The notes beneath the pieces were generated by a model that made no database searches, was not told the DNA's origin, and saw nothing but the letters and a program-made list of their open reading frames with translations. The position numbers and the translations under genes were made by a program. From a virus: 27,085 nucleotides of DNA. Below, piece after piece: positions 12,848 to 19,365 of this stretch; position 1 is the stretch's first letter, and every line of letters starts with the position of its first letter. The stretch is from positions 1-27,085 of IMG/VR virus record IMGVR_UViG_3300009151_000309. One strand, 5' to 3'.

Positions 12848-13600
12848 ATGAACAACCCATTTGAGAAGTACAACATCAAACACTTGTCGCCATCACAATG
12901 CAATTTGTTTATTGCATCGCCCGCCATGTATGTCATGGAGCGGCTGATGAATGTGCGCACGCAAGTGGGCGCCGCCGCCTTTCGTGGCACGGCAGTTGAG
13001 GCTGGGATTGTTCACGGCTTGATGAATGACGCGAATCTGTTTGAGTGTCAGGCCGTTGCCAAAAAAGAATTTGATAAATTGTCTGCACTGTCGTCAGACC
13101 CGCGCCGCGATAAAGAGTATGCGGCAATTCCGGAAATGGTTGAGCAGGGATTGTCGGAACTTTGGCCATACGGAAAACCGAGCAGCACGCAGGGCAAAAT
13201 TGAATATCAGGTTGAGGGATTGGCCGTGCCACTTATTGGTTTCTATGACCTTGAGTGGGAAAATCACGGTGTGCTTGTTGATTTGAAAACAACGCACGCA
13301 CTGCCGTCAAAGATCAGCACAAACCACGCACGTCAGGTGGCACTGTATGTCGCGGCGCGTGGCGACAATTTGGATGCGCGCATTACTTACGTCACGTCAA
13401 AGAAAGTCGCGACGTATCAGCTGGAAAACAAGCGCGAGCACGTCAAGGCGCTTGAGCGCGTGGCGTTAACCATACAACGATTTTTATCCCAGAGCGACGA
13501 CCCGAAGGAGTTGGCGCAATTGGTTGTCCCCGACGTTGACAGTTTTTATTTTAATGACCCCGCAACACGCCAAGCGGCGTTTGAGATATGGGGCATGTGA
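12848..13600 (+). CDS. PD-(D/E)XK exonuclease, RecB/Cas4-like
   Basis: 250 residues. The start HLSPSQCNLFIASPAMYVME then FRGTAVEAGIVHGL resembles the 'S.S....fl.CP..y......G...H.' opening of RecB-type nucleases. The catalytic core is GFYDLEWENHGVLVDLKTTH (131-150), giving D134 and the D145-L146-K147 signature, with a downstream Gln in HARQVALYVAA. No four-cysteine iron-sulfur cluster, typical of Cas4, is visible. In this position it probably resects or processes DNA ends during phage recombination, together with the ssDNA-binding-like protein downstream. The Shine-Dalgarno is weak (GGAA). I see no RecT/Erf annealing gene in the window. Confidence 0.88.
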   Translation: MNNPFEKYNIKHLSPSQCNLFIASPAMYVMERLMNVRTQVGAAAFRGTAVEAGIVHGLMNDANLFECQAVAKKEFDKLSALSSDPRRDKEYAAIPEMVEQGLSELWPYGKPSSTQGKIEYQVEGLAVPLIGFYDLEWENHGVLVDLKTTHALPSKISTNHARQVALYVAARGDNLDARITYVTSKKVATYQLENKREHVKALERVALTIQRFLSQSDDPKELAQLVVPDVDSFYFNDPATRQAAFEIWGM

Positions 13601-13625
13601 GCTTCGCCCGCGTGGGCAAGAGCAA

Positions 13626-13645
13626 GCCGCTGGCTAGATAGCGGC
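13626..13645 (+). other. Hairpin in the nuclease-SSB gap
   Basis: GCCGCT (13626-13631), eight-base loop, AGCGGC (13640-13645), followed by ATTTTGT. It could attenuate or stabilise the mRNA before the SSB-like gene. The T-run is interrupted, so complete termination is unlikely. Confidence 0.4.
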
Positions 13646-13667
13646 ATTTTGTAGAAGGACTGATAAA

Positions 13668-14312
13668 ATGGCACTTGGATTAAATTTATCTTCTGGTGGT
13701 GGTAACTACCTTCCGATTTGCAAGTTTGACTGCCGCGCCGGTCGCATGTTCAAAAGCGACAAAGTGGACGGCTCGTGGAACCAAGTCGATATTACAAAAA
13801 ACTTTAAGGCTGTAATGGACTTAGAAAATGTCGAAGTTGGTTGGATTAAGTTTGACGGTGGCGCCCCTGACTTTGTGATGAACCACATTAGTGAGGGACT
13901 GCCAGAGAAGCCATCCGACGCGCACCGTCAGGGCGTGCGGTTGGTGATTAAATTGAATAAGAGCTGCGGCGGTGACGTGCGCGAATTAGCGGGCAATGCC
14001 AAGGCGCTCTTAGCAGGAGTTGACGCGCTCCACGACCTTTACGAGGAGGGACTCGTAAATAACAAGGGCAAACTGCCTGTCGTGGCGCTCGCCGACACGG
14101 TTGCAGTGTCAACCGGAGAGGGCGCAACAAAGAGCACGAACTACCGTCCCGTGTTCGAAATTACCGGCTGGGTTGACCGCCCAGACGACCTTGTGCCGTC
14201 ATCGCGTCCGTCTTCGTCACCGAAAGTGAAGGCGTCCGCACCCACGACTGGATCGACTAAAGTATCCGCGCCGAAGGCTGTCATTGCTGACGACGACGAA
14301 GACTTTGGTTGA
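13668..14312 (+). CDS. Single-stranded DNA-binding-like phage protein
   Basis: 214 residues, AAGGA ribosome site nine bases upstream. The protein has an N-terminal beta-rich domain (LPICKFDCRAGRMFKSDK, GWIKFDGGAPDFVMNH), a helical middle, a STNYRPVFEITGWVDRPDD strand region, a Pro/Ser linker (SSRPSSSPKVKASAPTTGST) and an acidic tip IADDDEDFG. OB-like core, flexible linker and acidic end are the layout of phage and bacterial SSBs (tip DDDIPF). Its position right after a RecB-like nuclease supports a role in recombination or replication. I cannot match it to a named SSB family, so function is inferred. Confidence 0.75.
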   Translation: MALGLNLSSGGGNYLPICKFDCRAGRMFKSDKVDGSWNQVDITKNFKAVMDLENVEVGWIKFDGGAPDFVMNHISEGLPEKPSDAHRQGVRLVIKLNKSCGGDVRELAGNAKALLAGVDALHDLYEEGLVNNKGKLPVVALADTVAVSTGEGATKSTNYRPVFEITGWVDRPDDLVPSSRPSSSPKVKASAPTTGSTKVSAPKAVIADDDEDFG

Positions 14313-14320
14313 TTGAATTT

Positions 14321-14347
14321 ATGGGAGGGGGCAACTCCTCCCATTTT
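14321..14347 (+). terminator. Partial terminator after the SSB-like gene
   Basis: ATGGGAGG (14321-14328), eight-base loop, CCTCCCAT (14337-14344), then TTTT overlapping at 14344-14347. The stem may extend through TTGATT/AATCAA on either side. The T-run is short, so read-through to the next genes is likely; it may set a high SSB to downstream ratio. Confidence 0.6.
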
Positions 14348-14364
14348 AATCAATTGGAGCAAAC

Positions 14365-14628
14365 ATGAAATTCCTTATAACAATGAACATGCCTGGCAAT
14401 ACGGGCAGGCCAACGCATCAAGTCATTTGCGAGTATCCTGTTGACAGTATTGACGGGTTTATTAACGCGCTCTCAATTAACGATTTTTTAATCGTTGACG
14501 AGTATTACCGAGATCCGCAGACTCAAAAGCACTTCAATGCCGGCGAGTTGGGATTAAACTACAGATATGTTGGCAAGGTAAAAGTGTATGATCCAAACCA
14601 TGCTAAAAATATGCAGGCGGCTATCTGA
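14365..14628 (+). CDS. Small phage protein, unknown (87 aa)
   Basis: TTGGAGCAAAC precedes the ATG. Sequence opens MKFLITMNMPGNTGRPTHQV, then ICEYPVDSIDGFINALSIND with a mixed alpha/beta pattern, and ends YVGKVKVYDPNHAKNMQAAI. It resembles small phage proteins with a beta-alpha-beta fold, no function known. It follows the partial terminator, and 71 bases without a gene separate it from the next start. Confidence 0.75.
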   Translation: MKFLITMNMPGNTGRPTHQVICEYPVDSIDGFINALSINDFLIVDEYYRDPQTQKHFNAGELGLNYRYVGKVKVYDPNHAKNMQAAI

Positions 14629-14699
14629 CAGATTGCAGCCGTATTGGACGACAAAAATATATATCAACCAAACGTGTACTACATTCAGGAGTAAGTTTA

Positions 14700-15044
14700 A
14701 TGGACTACCAAAACACAATGTCAAAAGCTATTTCGATCTTAAACGAAAGAAGCCGCTACGGCGACCTTATTGATGTGCATACAGAAATTGCAAAGATTGC
14801 GTCAACGCTGATTGGTAAGGATTTATCCTTACACGACATTGCGATGATACATCATATAACTAAGTTGGTGCGCATGAAGCGCGATAAAACAAATGTGGAT
14901 CATTATGTTGACGGTATTAATTATCTGGCCTTTGCTTCGGAGTTTGGAGCGGCTTCTGATGTCGAGGCAGACATAAAGGAGATGGCGGCGAAGTTTGCGC
15001 CGATGCCAAAGGCGCCAGTGCCTGACTTGATTGAGGGTAGCTAA
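14700..15044 (+). CDS. DUF6378-like phage protein (114 aa)
   Basis: AGGAGTAAGTTTA precedes the ATG. The sequence MSKAISILNERSRYGDLIDV, then KIASTLIGKDLSLHDIAMIH and NYLAFASEF, fits the small all-helical family I recall as DUF6378, with an R.YGDL.D opening, 'AMIHHITKLVRMKRDKTNVDH' in the middle and a 'DGINYLAFA' segment. Members are found in phage replication regions, but no activity is known. The protein is followed without gap (TAATG) by a small membrane gene. Confidence 0.8.
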   Translation: MDYQNTMSKAISILNERSRYGDLIDVHTEIAKIASTLIGKDLSLHDIAMIHHITKLVRMKRDKTNVDHYVDGINYLAFASEFGAASDVEADIKEMAAKFAPMPKAPVPDLIEGS

Positions 15045-15127
15045 TGGACATGTACATGTTTTTCTCGGCGGCCCTAGGGTTTACCCTAGGATTTGTCTGC
15101 TGCGCTCTTATGCTGGACGAGTATTAA
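15044..15127 (+). CDS. Tiny membrane protein (27 aa)
   Basis: ATG overlaps the previous stop (TAATG) and its own TAA overlaps the next ATG the same way, so it sits in a chain of coupled genes. The product is MDMYMFFSAALGFTLGFVCC then ALMLDEY: one transmembrane helix (about 5-23) with a short acidic cytoplasmic or periplasmic end. Acidic residues flank both ends. Role unknown. Confidence 0.6.
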   Translation: MDMYMFFSAALGFTLGFVCCALMLDEY

Positions 15128-15309
15128 TGGAAATTTTGTACGAGTGTGAGCACTGCCAATGCACGTTGATGGCGGCCGCTCACGATCGGCACGAGTTTTT
15201 TTGTTTGGGCTGCCAAAAGGAAACAGTGCCAGTGATGGTGTATGGGCTGGAGGTGTTTAATTATGGACCTGAAAGAGAGACTGCAGTTCGCGATCAATCA
15301 CAAAGTTGA
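15127..15309 (+). CDS. Zinc-ribbon-like small protein (60 aa)
   Basis: Starts by TAATG overlap at 15127; a reading frame begins further upstream but would duplicate the previous gene in another frame. MEILYECEHCQCTLMAA and FFCLGCQKETVP give two CXXC pairs (CEHC and CLGC, plus one more Cys), the minimum for one zinc ribbon. Such small zinc ribbons are common in phages and can act as nucleic-acid or protein binders. The last part is read in another frame by the next gene's start. Confidence 0.75.
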   Translation: MEILYECEHCQCTLMAAAHDRHEFFCLGCQKETVPVMVYGLEVFNYGPERETAVRDQSQS

Positions 15310-15460
15310 GAATTGGGAGCTTCTGTCCCAAGCTTTGGGACGTATTGACTTCCTCGAAGAAAGCTATTATGAGTTGGACTTGGAATACCAAATATACAAA
15401 TCAAAAGTTTATGAAATGAAAAAAAGGAATGATACAAATGACAAGAGATCAGGTGATTGA
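15263..15460 (+). CDS. Small helical protein (65 aa)
   Basis: ATG at 15263 is chosen because GGAGGTG (15249-15255) lies eight bases upstream; the longer frame from 15242 would include the ribosome site. It overlaps the zinc-ribbon gene by 47 bases. The protein is predicted helical (MDLKERLQFAINHKVENWEL, SQALGRIDFLEESYYELDLE) with a basic tail (KSKVYEMKKRNDTNDKRSGD). No family recognised. Confidence 0.65.
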   Translation: MDLKERLQFAINHKVENWELLSQALGRIDFLEESYYELDLEYQIYKSKVYEMKKRNDTNDKRSGD

Positions 15461-15482
15461 GTGCGCTAAGGAGCGGACTACA

Positions 15483-16091
15483 ATGAGTAAAGATTTTCGC
15501 GTTTTAGTCAGAGTAAAAAACAATTTACTTTTAGAGAAAATAGAAAAGGCTGGATACGATTCGATCAGTGAATTTTCCAGAGCTTGCGGCGTGGCACAAA
15601 CGACTGTTGGTCATTTTGTAAACATGCAAAAATCACCCATAAATTCTCATAGCGGTGAATATAGTCAAGCATTTATGAAAATAATTGATTTTTTAAAATG
15701 CATACCGGAAGACGTATTTCCTGAAAAACTAATGGATAAAAAAATAAAGGGATACAAAAAAGAATTTAAAATAGACGCCGACGATTTGGTCTCATCTTTG
15801 CGTTCACTAACAATTGAACCAGAAAAAAAGATGATCATGGATCAAGCAGAGCAAAATTTTAAAACATTATTAAAAGAAAAAATATCATCACGGGAATATG
15901 AGATTTTAAAAATGCGATTTGGATTGGATGGCAGCGAAAAATATACACTTGAGGAGGTGGGCGAAAAATTTAATCTTAGTGGTGAGCGCGTTAGATCTAT
16001 TGAAGTAGGAGCAATGAGAAAATTAAAAAGCCCATCCACTTTCAGGCAAACAAGAAGCATTTTTGAAGATTATACATCAGCGAGGAATTAA
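15483..16091 (+). CDS. Regulator with an HTH and a sigma-70 region-4-like domain
   Basis: ATG at 15483 has AAGGAG nine bases upstream; a start at 15438 (with AAGGA and in frame) would add 15 residues. The N-terminal part (about 15-40) contains SISEFSRACGVAQTTVGHFV, a HTH like those of XRE proteins. After an AT-rich, lysine-rich linker, the C-terminus reads SSREYEILKMRFGLDGSEKY, then TLEEVGEKFNLSGERVRSIE and VGAMRKLKSPS: this is the region-4.2 pattern of RpoD-type sigma factors ('TLEEVG..F.vtrERIRQIE..AL.KLr'). Region 2 is absent, so it cannot be a normal sigma factor. It may bind RNA polymerase beta-flap or the -35 and redirect late transcription. Its sequence is noticeably richer in A and T than its neighbours. 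Confidence 0.8.
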   Translation: MSKDFRVLVRVKNNLLLEKIEKAGYDSISEFSRACGVAQTTVGHFVNMQKSPINSHSGEYSQAFMKIIDFLKCIPEDVFPEKLMDKKIKGYKKEFKIDADDLVSSLRSLTIEPEKKMIMDQAEQNFKTLLKEKISSREYEILKMRFGLDGSEKYTLEEVGEKFNLSGERVRSIEVGAMRKLKSPSTFRQTRSIFEDYTSARN

Positions 16092-16093
16092 AA

Positions 16094-16306
16094 ATGAGCG
16101 GCGAAACGAAACAACGAATCAGTGAATTAGAAGCAGATATTGCACGACTGAAGGCGGCGCAGCCAACACTGCGCGATCAGTTTGCAATGGCGGCGTTGAC
16201 TGGATTAATATCAATTAATCCAGCTCCAAAAAGTTTGGTAGGCATTGCAGAATTTAGTTATTTGGCGGCCGATTCCATGATGGAGGCCCGCACTTTGCGC
16301 ACATAA
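16094..16306 (+). CDS. Conserved small phage protein with N-terminal coiled coil (70 aa)
   Basis: Starts two bases after the previous stop with GAGG upstream. MSGETKQRISELEADIARLK is a coiled coil; then LRDQFAMAALTGLISINPAP and AADSMMEARTLRT. The 'LRDQFAMAALTGL' phrase and the 'AY..AD.M..AR' end are known from many small proteins in phage early regions. No function known. Confidence 0.75.
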   Translation: MSGETKQRISELEADIARLKAAQPTLRDQFAMAALTGLISINPAPKSLVGIAEFSYLAADSMMEARTLRT

Positions 16307-16376
16307 AAAGTTTAGGGGGGAGTCTCCTTTCCCGCAGCCGTATTCATCAACGGGCGAGCGTTCAAGGCGCTACAAG

Positions 16377-16422
16377 GTATTGTTCTGGCCCCCGTAAATT
16401 TTTCATTCCAGTGAAACAATAC
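16377..16422 (+). promoter_or_regulatory. Inverted repeat upstream of the DUF551 genes
   Basis: GTATTGTTCTGG (16377-16388) pairs with CCAG then TGA bulge then AACAATAC (16408-16422): 12 base pairs with a 19-base loop. It lies in a 148-base gap without genes. It could be an operator, attenuator or an RNA structure; no T-run follows, so not a terminator. Confidence 0.45.
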
Positions 16423-16454
16423 AAGATGAATTTTTAAAATAACGGAGATTAAAA

Positions 16455-16718
16455 ATGCCAAGGATTGAACTGACAGAAGTTGAACGCATGAAGTTAGCAA
16501 AGGCCGGAGCTGATAGCATCCCATGCACGCACGGCTGGCAGCCTATTGAAACGGCACCAAAGGATGGAAGATCCGTGTTAGTTGCTGACGCAAAATATAA
16601 AACCATTGGTATTAATTTTTGGTGCAATTACGAGAATGACTGGGATCGAGAAAGCGACTTGGTTTGGCCCACCCACTGGATGCCTTTACCGAAGCCACCA
16701 CAGGATGAATTAAAATGA
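16455..16718 (+). CDS. DUF551 protein, first of two (87 aa)
   Basis: Start preceded by CGGAGATTAAAA. The DUF551 signature is complete: HGWQPIETAPKDGRSVLVAD (about 26-45) and VWPTHWMPLPKPP (about 70-82). DUF551 proteins are small phage and prophage proteins of unknown function. The N-terminal 20 residues (MPRIELTEVERMKLAKAGAD) are an extra helix not shared with the second copy. Ends in an ATGA overlap with the next gene. Confidence 0.85.
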   Translation: MPRIELTEVERMKLAKAGADSIPCTHGWQPIETAPKDGRSVLVADAKYKTIGINFWCNYENDWDRESDLVWPTHWMPLPKPPQDELK

Positions 16719-16978
16719 CATGGCAACCTATTGAAACAGCACCAAACGACGGCACACCATTTATTGGCATACAAACATTCAAGTCAATTAAACTGGTCGC
16801 TATGGCAATTGTTAAAAGAAATCCAAAGCTACCTGAAAAAATTTGGCAATGCTGCACATCTGTAACTATTTACAATTCACAACCAAACGGCGAGGGAAAC
16901 TATACTGCTTTGCCATTCCTTACCCACTGGATGCCTTTACCGAAGCCACCAACAACAAAGGATGAAGAAAATGACTGA
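16715..16978 (+). CDS. DUF551 protein, second of two (87 aa)
   Basis: Begins immediately with the DUF551 box, TWQPIETAPNDGTPFIGIQ, and ends with FLTHWMPLPKPPTTKD. It shares WQPIETAP and THWMPLPKPP with the gene before it but differs in the middle, so the pair looks like an old tandem duplication. The starting ATG is within the stop of the first copy. No catalytic residues can be named. Confidence 0.85.
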   Translation: MTWQPIETAPNDGTPFIGIQTFKSIKLVAMAIVKRNPKLPEKIWQCCTSVTIYNSQPNGEGNYTALPFLTHWMPLPKPPTTKDEEND

Positions 16979-17186
16979 AGATTATGTGTTCCATTATCAA
17001 AAACGGGACGGGCATAAGTTGATTCACGATGTTCAAATTACGTTTTGTGAAGAAAACACCCATTTTGGGTCTGCAAATACCTTAACCAAAATGGCAGATT
17101 TTCTTCGGGCAGTAGGTTATGATTTTGATTATATTCAAATAGTTAAAAGCCATAAAGGCATGGTCGGAGGTAAAAAAGATGACTGA
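16971..17186 (+). CDS. Small phage protein (71 aa)
   Basis: ATG 16971 is preferred to an in-frame ATG at 16962 because AAAGG is directly adjacent to the latter, leaving no spacer. It overlaps the DUF551 gene by eight bases and the next gene by eight. The sequence (TEDYVFHYQKRDGHKLIHDV, then FLRAVGYDFDYIQIVKSHKG) has a beta-rich then helical look. No family recognised. Confidence 0.7.
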   Translation: MTEDYVFHYQKRDGHKLIHDVQITFCEENTHFGSANTLTKMADFLRAVGYDFDYIQIVKSHKGMVGGKKDD

Positions 17187-17409
17187 CATTGTTGAACAGT
17201 TGCGGGATTTGCTTCCGACAGAAACTGGTGGTTACGCTGCATATGATTTTCATGAACGGGCGCACAAACATGCCGCTGATGAAATTGAACAATTGCGGAA
17301 ACGGGTTGAACTGCTTGAAGGTTATTTAAACGGCGCATTAAATGTTATTGAGGGTTTTGTTCATTGCGACACAACAGAAGCCCGTAAAGCACTAAGGGGG
17401 AAAGAGTGA
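17179..17409 (+). CDS. Small phage protein, Ead/Ea22-like N-terminus (76 aa)
   Basis: GAGGTAAAAAAG precedes the ATG. MTDIVEQLRDLL and AHKHAADEIEQLRKRVELLE form a coiled coil like the openings of small Ead/Ea22-like phage proteins. Its stop is within the GTG start of the next gene (GTGA overlap). No activity is known for such proteins. Confidence 0.7.
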   Translation: MTDIVEQLRDLLPTETGGYAAYDFHERAHKHAADEIEQLRKRVELLEGYLNGALNVIEGFVHCDTTEARKALRGKE

Positions 17410-17813
17410 TAGACATCCTTAATGAAATGAAAGAAATGCGTGATGAAACGCAATATTCCGTGCATAAAGACATATACACGCGGGCAGTTGAAGATATGGA
17501 GCAATTGAGAAATGAAGTTGACCAACTGCGCGCAATCAGCAGAAAGCTATATGTTGAAAAAGCGCACTTGCTTGCAGACAAAATATCAAATGAAATTATG
17601 CGAGAAAACTACGACAAGTTGGTTTTAGAAAATGCAAAATTAAGATCCGACAATTCAAAAATGCACCAGAAGTTGGCAAAGGGGAAGCCGAAGCCTCCCC
17701 CAAAAGATCAAGCCAAGTCTTCTTCAAAAAAGTCTTCGTCTTCGTCTTCTTCCTCTTCTTCTTCGTCCTCGTCTTCGTCATCAGACATAGTTGACGAATC
17801 AATGACTTCATAA
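17406..17813 (+). CDS. Coiled-coil protein with a poly-serine tail (135 aa)
   Basis: GTG start within the stop of the previous gene; AGGGGGAAAGA acts as the ribosome site. Residues 1-90 are a long coiled coil (EMKEMRDETQYSVHKDIYTR, RNEVDQLRAISRKLYVEKAH, KLVLENAKLRSDNSKMHQK). Residues about 93-110 are basic/proline-rich, then about 17 serines in a row end in SDIVDESMTS. The serine run is encoded by TCT/TCG/TCC repeats (about 17717-17786). The last 106 bases overlap an opposite-strand gene. The first two-thirds looks like a real phage protein; the tail seems driven by the repeat. Confidence 0.65.
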   Translation: MIDILNEMKEMRDETQYSVHKDIYTRAVEDMEQLRNEVDQLRAISRKLYVEKAHLLADKISNEIMRENYDKLVLENAKLRSDNSKMHQKLAKGKPKPPPKDQAKSSSKKSSSSSSSSSSSSSSSSSDIVDESMTS

Positions 17814-17953
17814 AGAGAATTGATCAGAAGATAGAGCGAGCCAATGCGCTCAGGATATGAACGCTCAAGAAAGTCGGCGGAGAAGTCAAAGGAAATTTCT
17901 TCTGCGCCCTCTTCGTCAACGGAGACGAATGCAGTACCGATAATGCTAGTCAT
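17708..17953 (-). CDS. Small protein with an acidic tail, antisense-overlapping the poly-Ser gene (81 aa)
   Basis: CAGGAGCTTACTC before the ATG is a strong ribosome site, which argues that this is a genuine gene. The protein begins MTSIIGTAFVSVDEEGAEEI, has a hydrophobic middle (YPERIGSLYLLINSLYEVID) and ends with a run of Asp and Glu (about residues 58-78; 17 of 21 acidic). The acidic run is the complement of the poly-Ser codons in the plus-strand gene. It lies 63 bases after the phosphoesterase gene and is probably co-transcribed with it. Function unknown; an acidic DNA-mimic or protein-binding tail is possible. Confidence 0.65.
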   Translation of the reverse strand: MTSIIGTAFVSVDEEGAEEISFDFSADFLERSYPERIGSLYLLINSLYEVIDSSTMSDDEDEDEEEEEEDEDEDFFEEDLA

Positions 17954-18016
17954 GAGTAAGCTCCTGAAAACGGAAAAAGGGATTTACCATCAAAAACTAC
18001 TGAACTGATATGACAA

Positions 18017-18943
18017 TCAAAAGACATATTTGTTGCGAAATGCCGGACGCCCGCGAATCAATTCACAAAATTCTGGCGGCATAAGATTAAAATCATCATC
18101 AAATGTCAGAAAAACAAAGCCAGGGCATGAACGGCTTGCCGTGCCTTCCGCATACTCAAATTGCGGCCCAAATGGATTGCCCAACATGCCAGCCTCAATG
18201 CCGTAGTGGCTGCCGCGCCTGTTCCTGACGGCCGTCAATTGCAGCTGGTGGGTGTGAGACGTCACGATATTGATGCCTGAGTGTAGGGCATTGTTCCAGC
18301 CGGCGTGAATGCCAGAGCGGAAGCGGTGGCGGATCTCGACGTCGTTAATGATGGTCGCCCAACAAAACTGCCACTCAGGAAAACGGTCTTTTAAGTGGCC
18401 GGCATAGTCTTCAAGTTCTGGCGCGGCCGACGCAAGGTAATTGTCAACGCGTATGTCGTGATTACCCATCGTCCATATTTTTTGGTTGGCGAGTGGCAGC
18501 ATCTTAATGTGCGCCCTGACGGCTTCAATTTCTTCCGATATTTTGGGCGCCCTAGACCCCAAGGCGCGACTGTGGCGCGACACGCGGGCGCCATCGAGAA
18601 TGTCGCCATTGAGAACAATACAGTCTGGTTTAAGTTGCTTGGCGACCTTTGCAAAGGCCTTCCACATAATGGTTGGCTCGCCTGGCCAGATGTGGGCGTC
18701 GCCGCCAATCAATATGCTTTTTATATCGGTTTCAGGATAATGGATGGCGGGAACTACCCAATTCTGTATTTCGGTTTTCTTTTCTTCAAATAATTCTGGA
18801 TATGTATCTCTTGCAATTTTTAGTCTTGATTGAACTGTCTGTCGGGGTAAGTTCATTACAAATGCCGTACCCCGTATAGATTTGGTTTCATTATATATTT
18901 TAATGGTATGAGCCATTACCTCATCAGGCGTAAAACTTCCCAC
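18017..18943 (-). CDS. Calcineurin-like metallophosphoesterase with N-terminal HTH
   Basis: 308 residues, GTG start with AAGGA eight bases upstream. The metal motifs are in order: GDAH (81-84), GDILD (113-117), GNHD (160-163), a His in SGIHAGW (213) and SHTHQ (229-233). The N-terminus (about 6-46) has MAHTIKIYNETKSIRGTAFV then MNLPRQTVQSRLKIARD, a HTH, so DNA binding and phosphoesterase are fused. It may act on DNA ends, nucleotides or a signal nucleotide; the substrate cannot be told. The 141-base region upstream (18944-19084) is AT-rich and divergent with the plus-strand gene at 19085; I see no clear promoter there. Confidence 0.88.
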   Translation of the reverse strand: MGSFTPDEVMAHTIKIYNETKSIRGTAFVMNLPRQTVQSRLKIARDTYPELFEEKKTEIQNWVVPAIHYPETDIKSILIGGDAHIWPGEPTIMWKAFAKVAKQLKPDCIVLNGDILDGARVSRHSRALGSRAPKISEEIEAVRAHIKMLPLANQKIWTMGNHDIRVDNYLASAAPELEDYAGHLKDRFPEWQFCWATIINDVEIRHRFRSGIHAGWNNALHSGINIVTSHTHQLQLTAVRNRRGSHYGIEAGMLGNPFGPQFEYAEGTASRSCPGFVFLTFDDDFNLMPPEFCELIRGRPAFRNKYVF

Positions 18944-19084
18944 GGTACAATTCCTTATCCGTTAAGGCTTTGCAATATAAACAATTTTATTATGTAAATA
19001 AAATGACACACATTTTTACTTTACAAATCATTTATAACATGCATTGATTTTTACATTAACAACTAATTAAAGATTGTAAAAAAC

Positions 19085-19288
19085 ATGGTTAAAGGAAGTG
19101 TAAAATATCAAGACCTGTTTGATCAAGGTTTCATGATTATCAGGCGAGAAGAATACGAGCGGCTGATAACTGACGTAAAAATTTACGAAGAGGCGCTGCA
19201 AATCATTTCGGTTGAGCCTGGCATTTTAAATGTCGTTGCCGAAAAAATGCGCCGCCTCGCGCAGCACGCATTAAAAAAATACCACTGA
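19085..19288 (+). CDS. Small phage protein (67 aa)
   Basis: First gene of a short rightward group, starting after an AT-rich leader. MVKGSVKYQDLFDQGFMIIR, then REEYERLITDVKIYEEALQI and VAEKMRRLAQHALKKYH. The helical, charged layout is typical of small phage proteins with no known function. Its stop overlaps a small hairpin, and a second hairpin with T-run follows. Confidence 0.65.
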   Translation: MVKGSVKYQDLFDQGFMIIRREEYERLITDVKIYEEALQIISVEPGILNVVAEKMRRLAQHALKKYH

Positions 19289-19316
19289 CCTTGGAGGCCA
19301 GTGGCAAGTTCTGCCC

Positions 19317-19346
19317 AGTTCAGGGGGAGTGGCCTGAACTTGTTTT
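19317..19346 (+). terminator. Rho-independent terminator before the GcrA-like gene
   Basis: AGTTCAGG (19317-19324), eight-base loop GGGAGTGG, CCTGAACT (19333-19340), then TGTTTT. A smaller hairpin CCACTG...CAGTGG (19282-19304) precedes it. Together they separate the gene at 19085 from the GcrA-like gene, which then needs its own promoter or read-through. Confidence 0.65.
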
Positions 19347-19365
19347 AACATAATAGGTGAATGAC

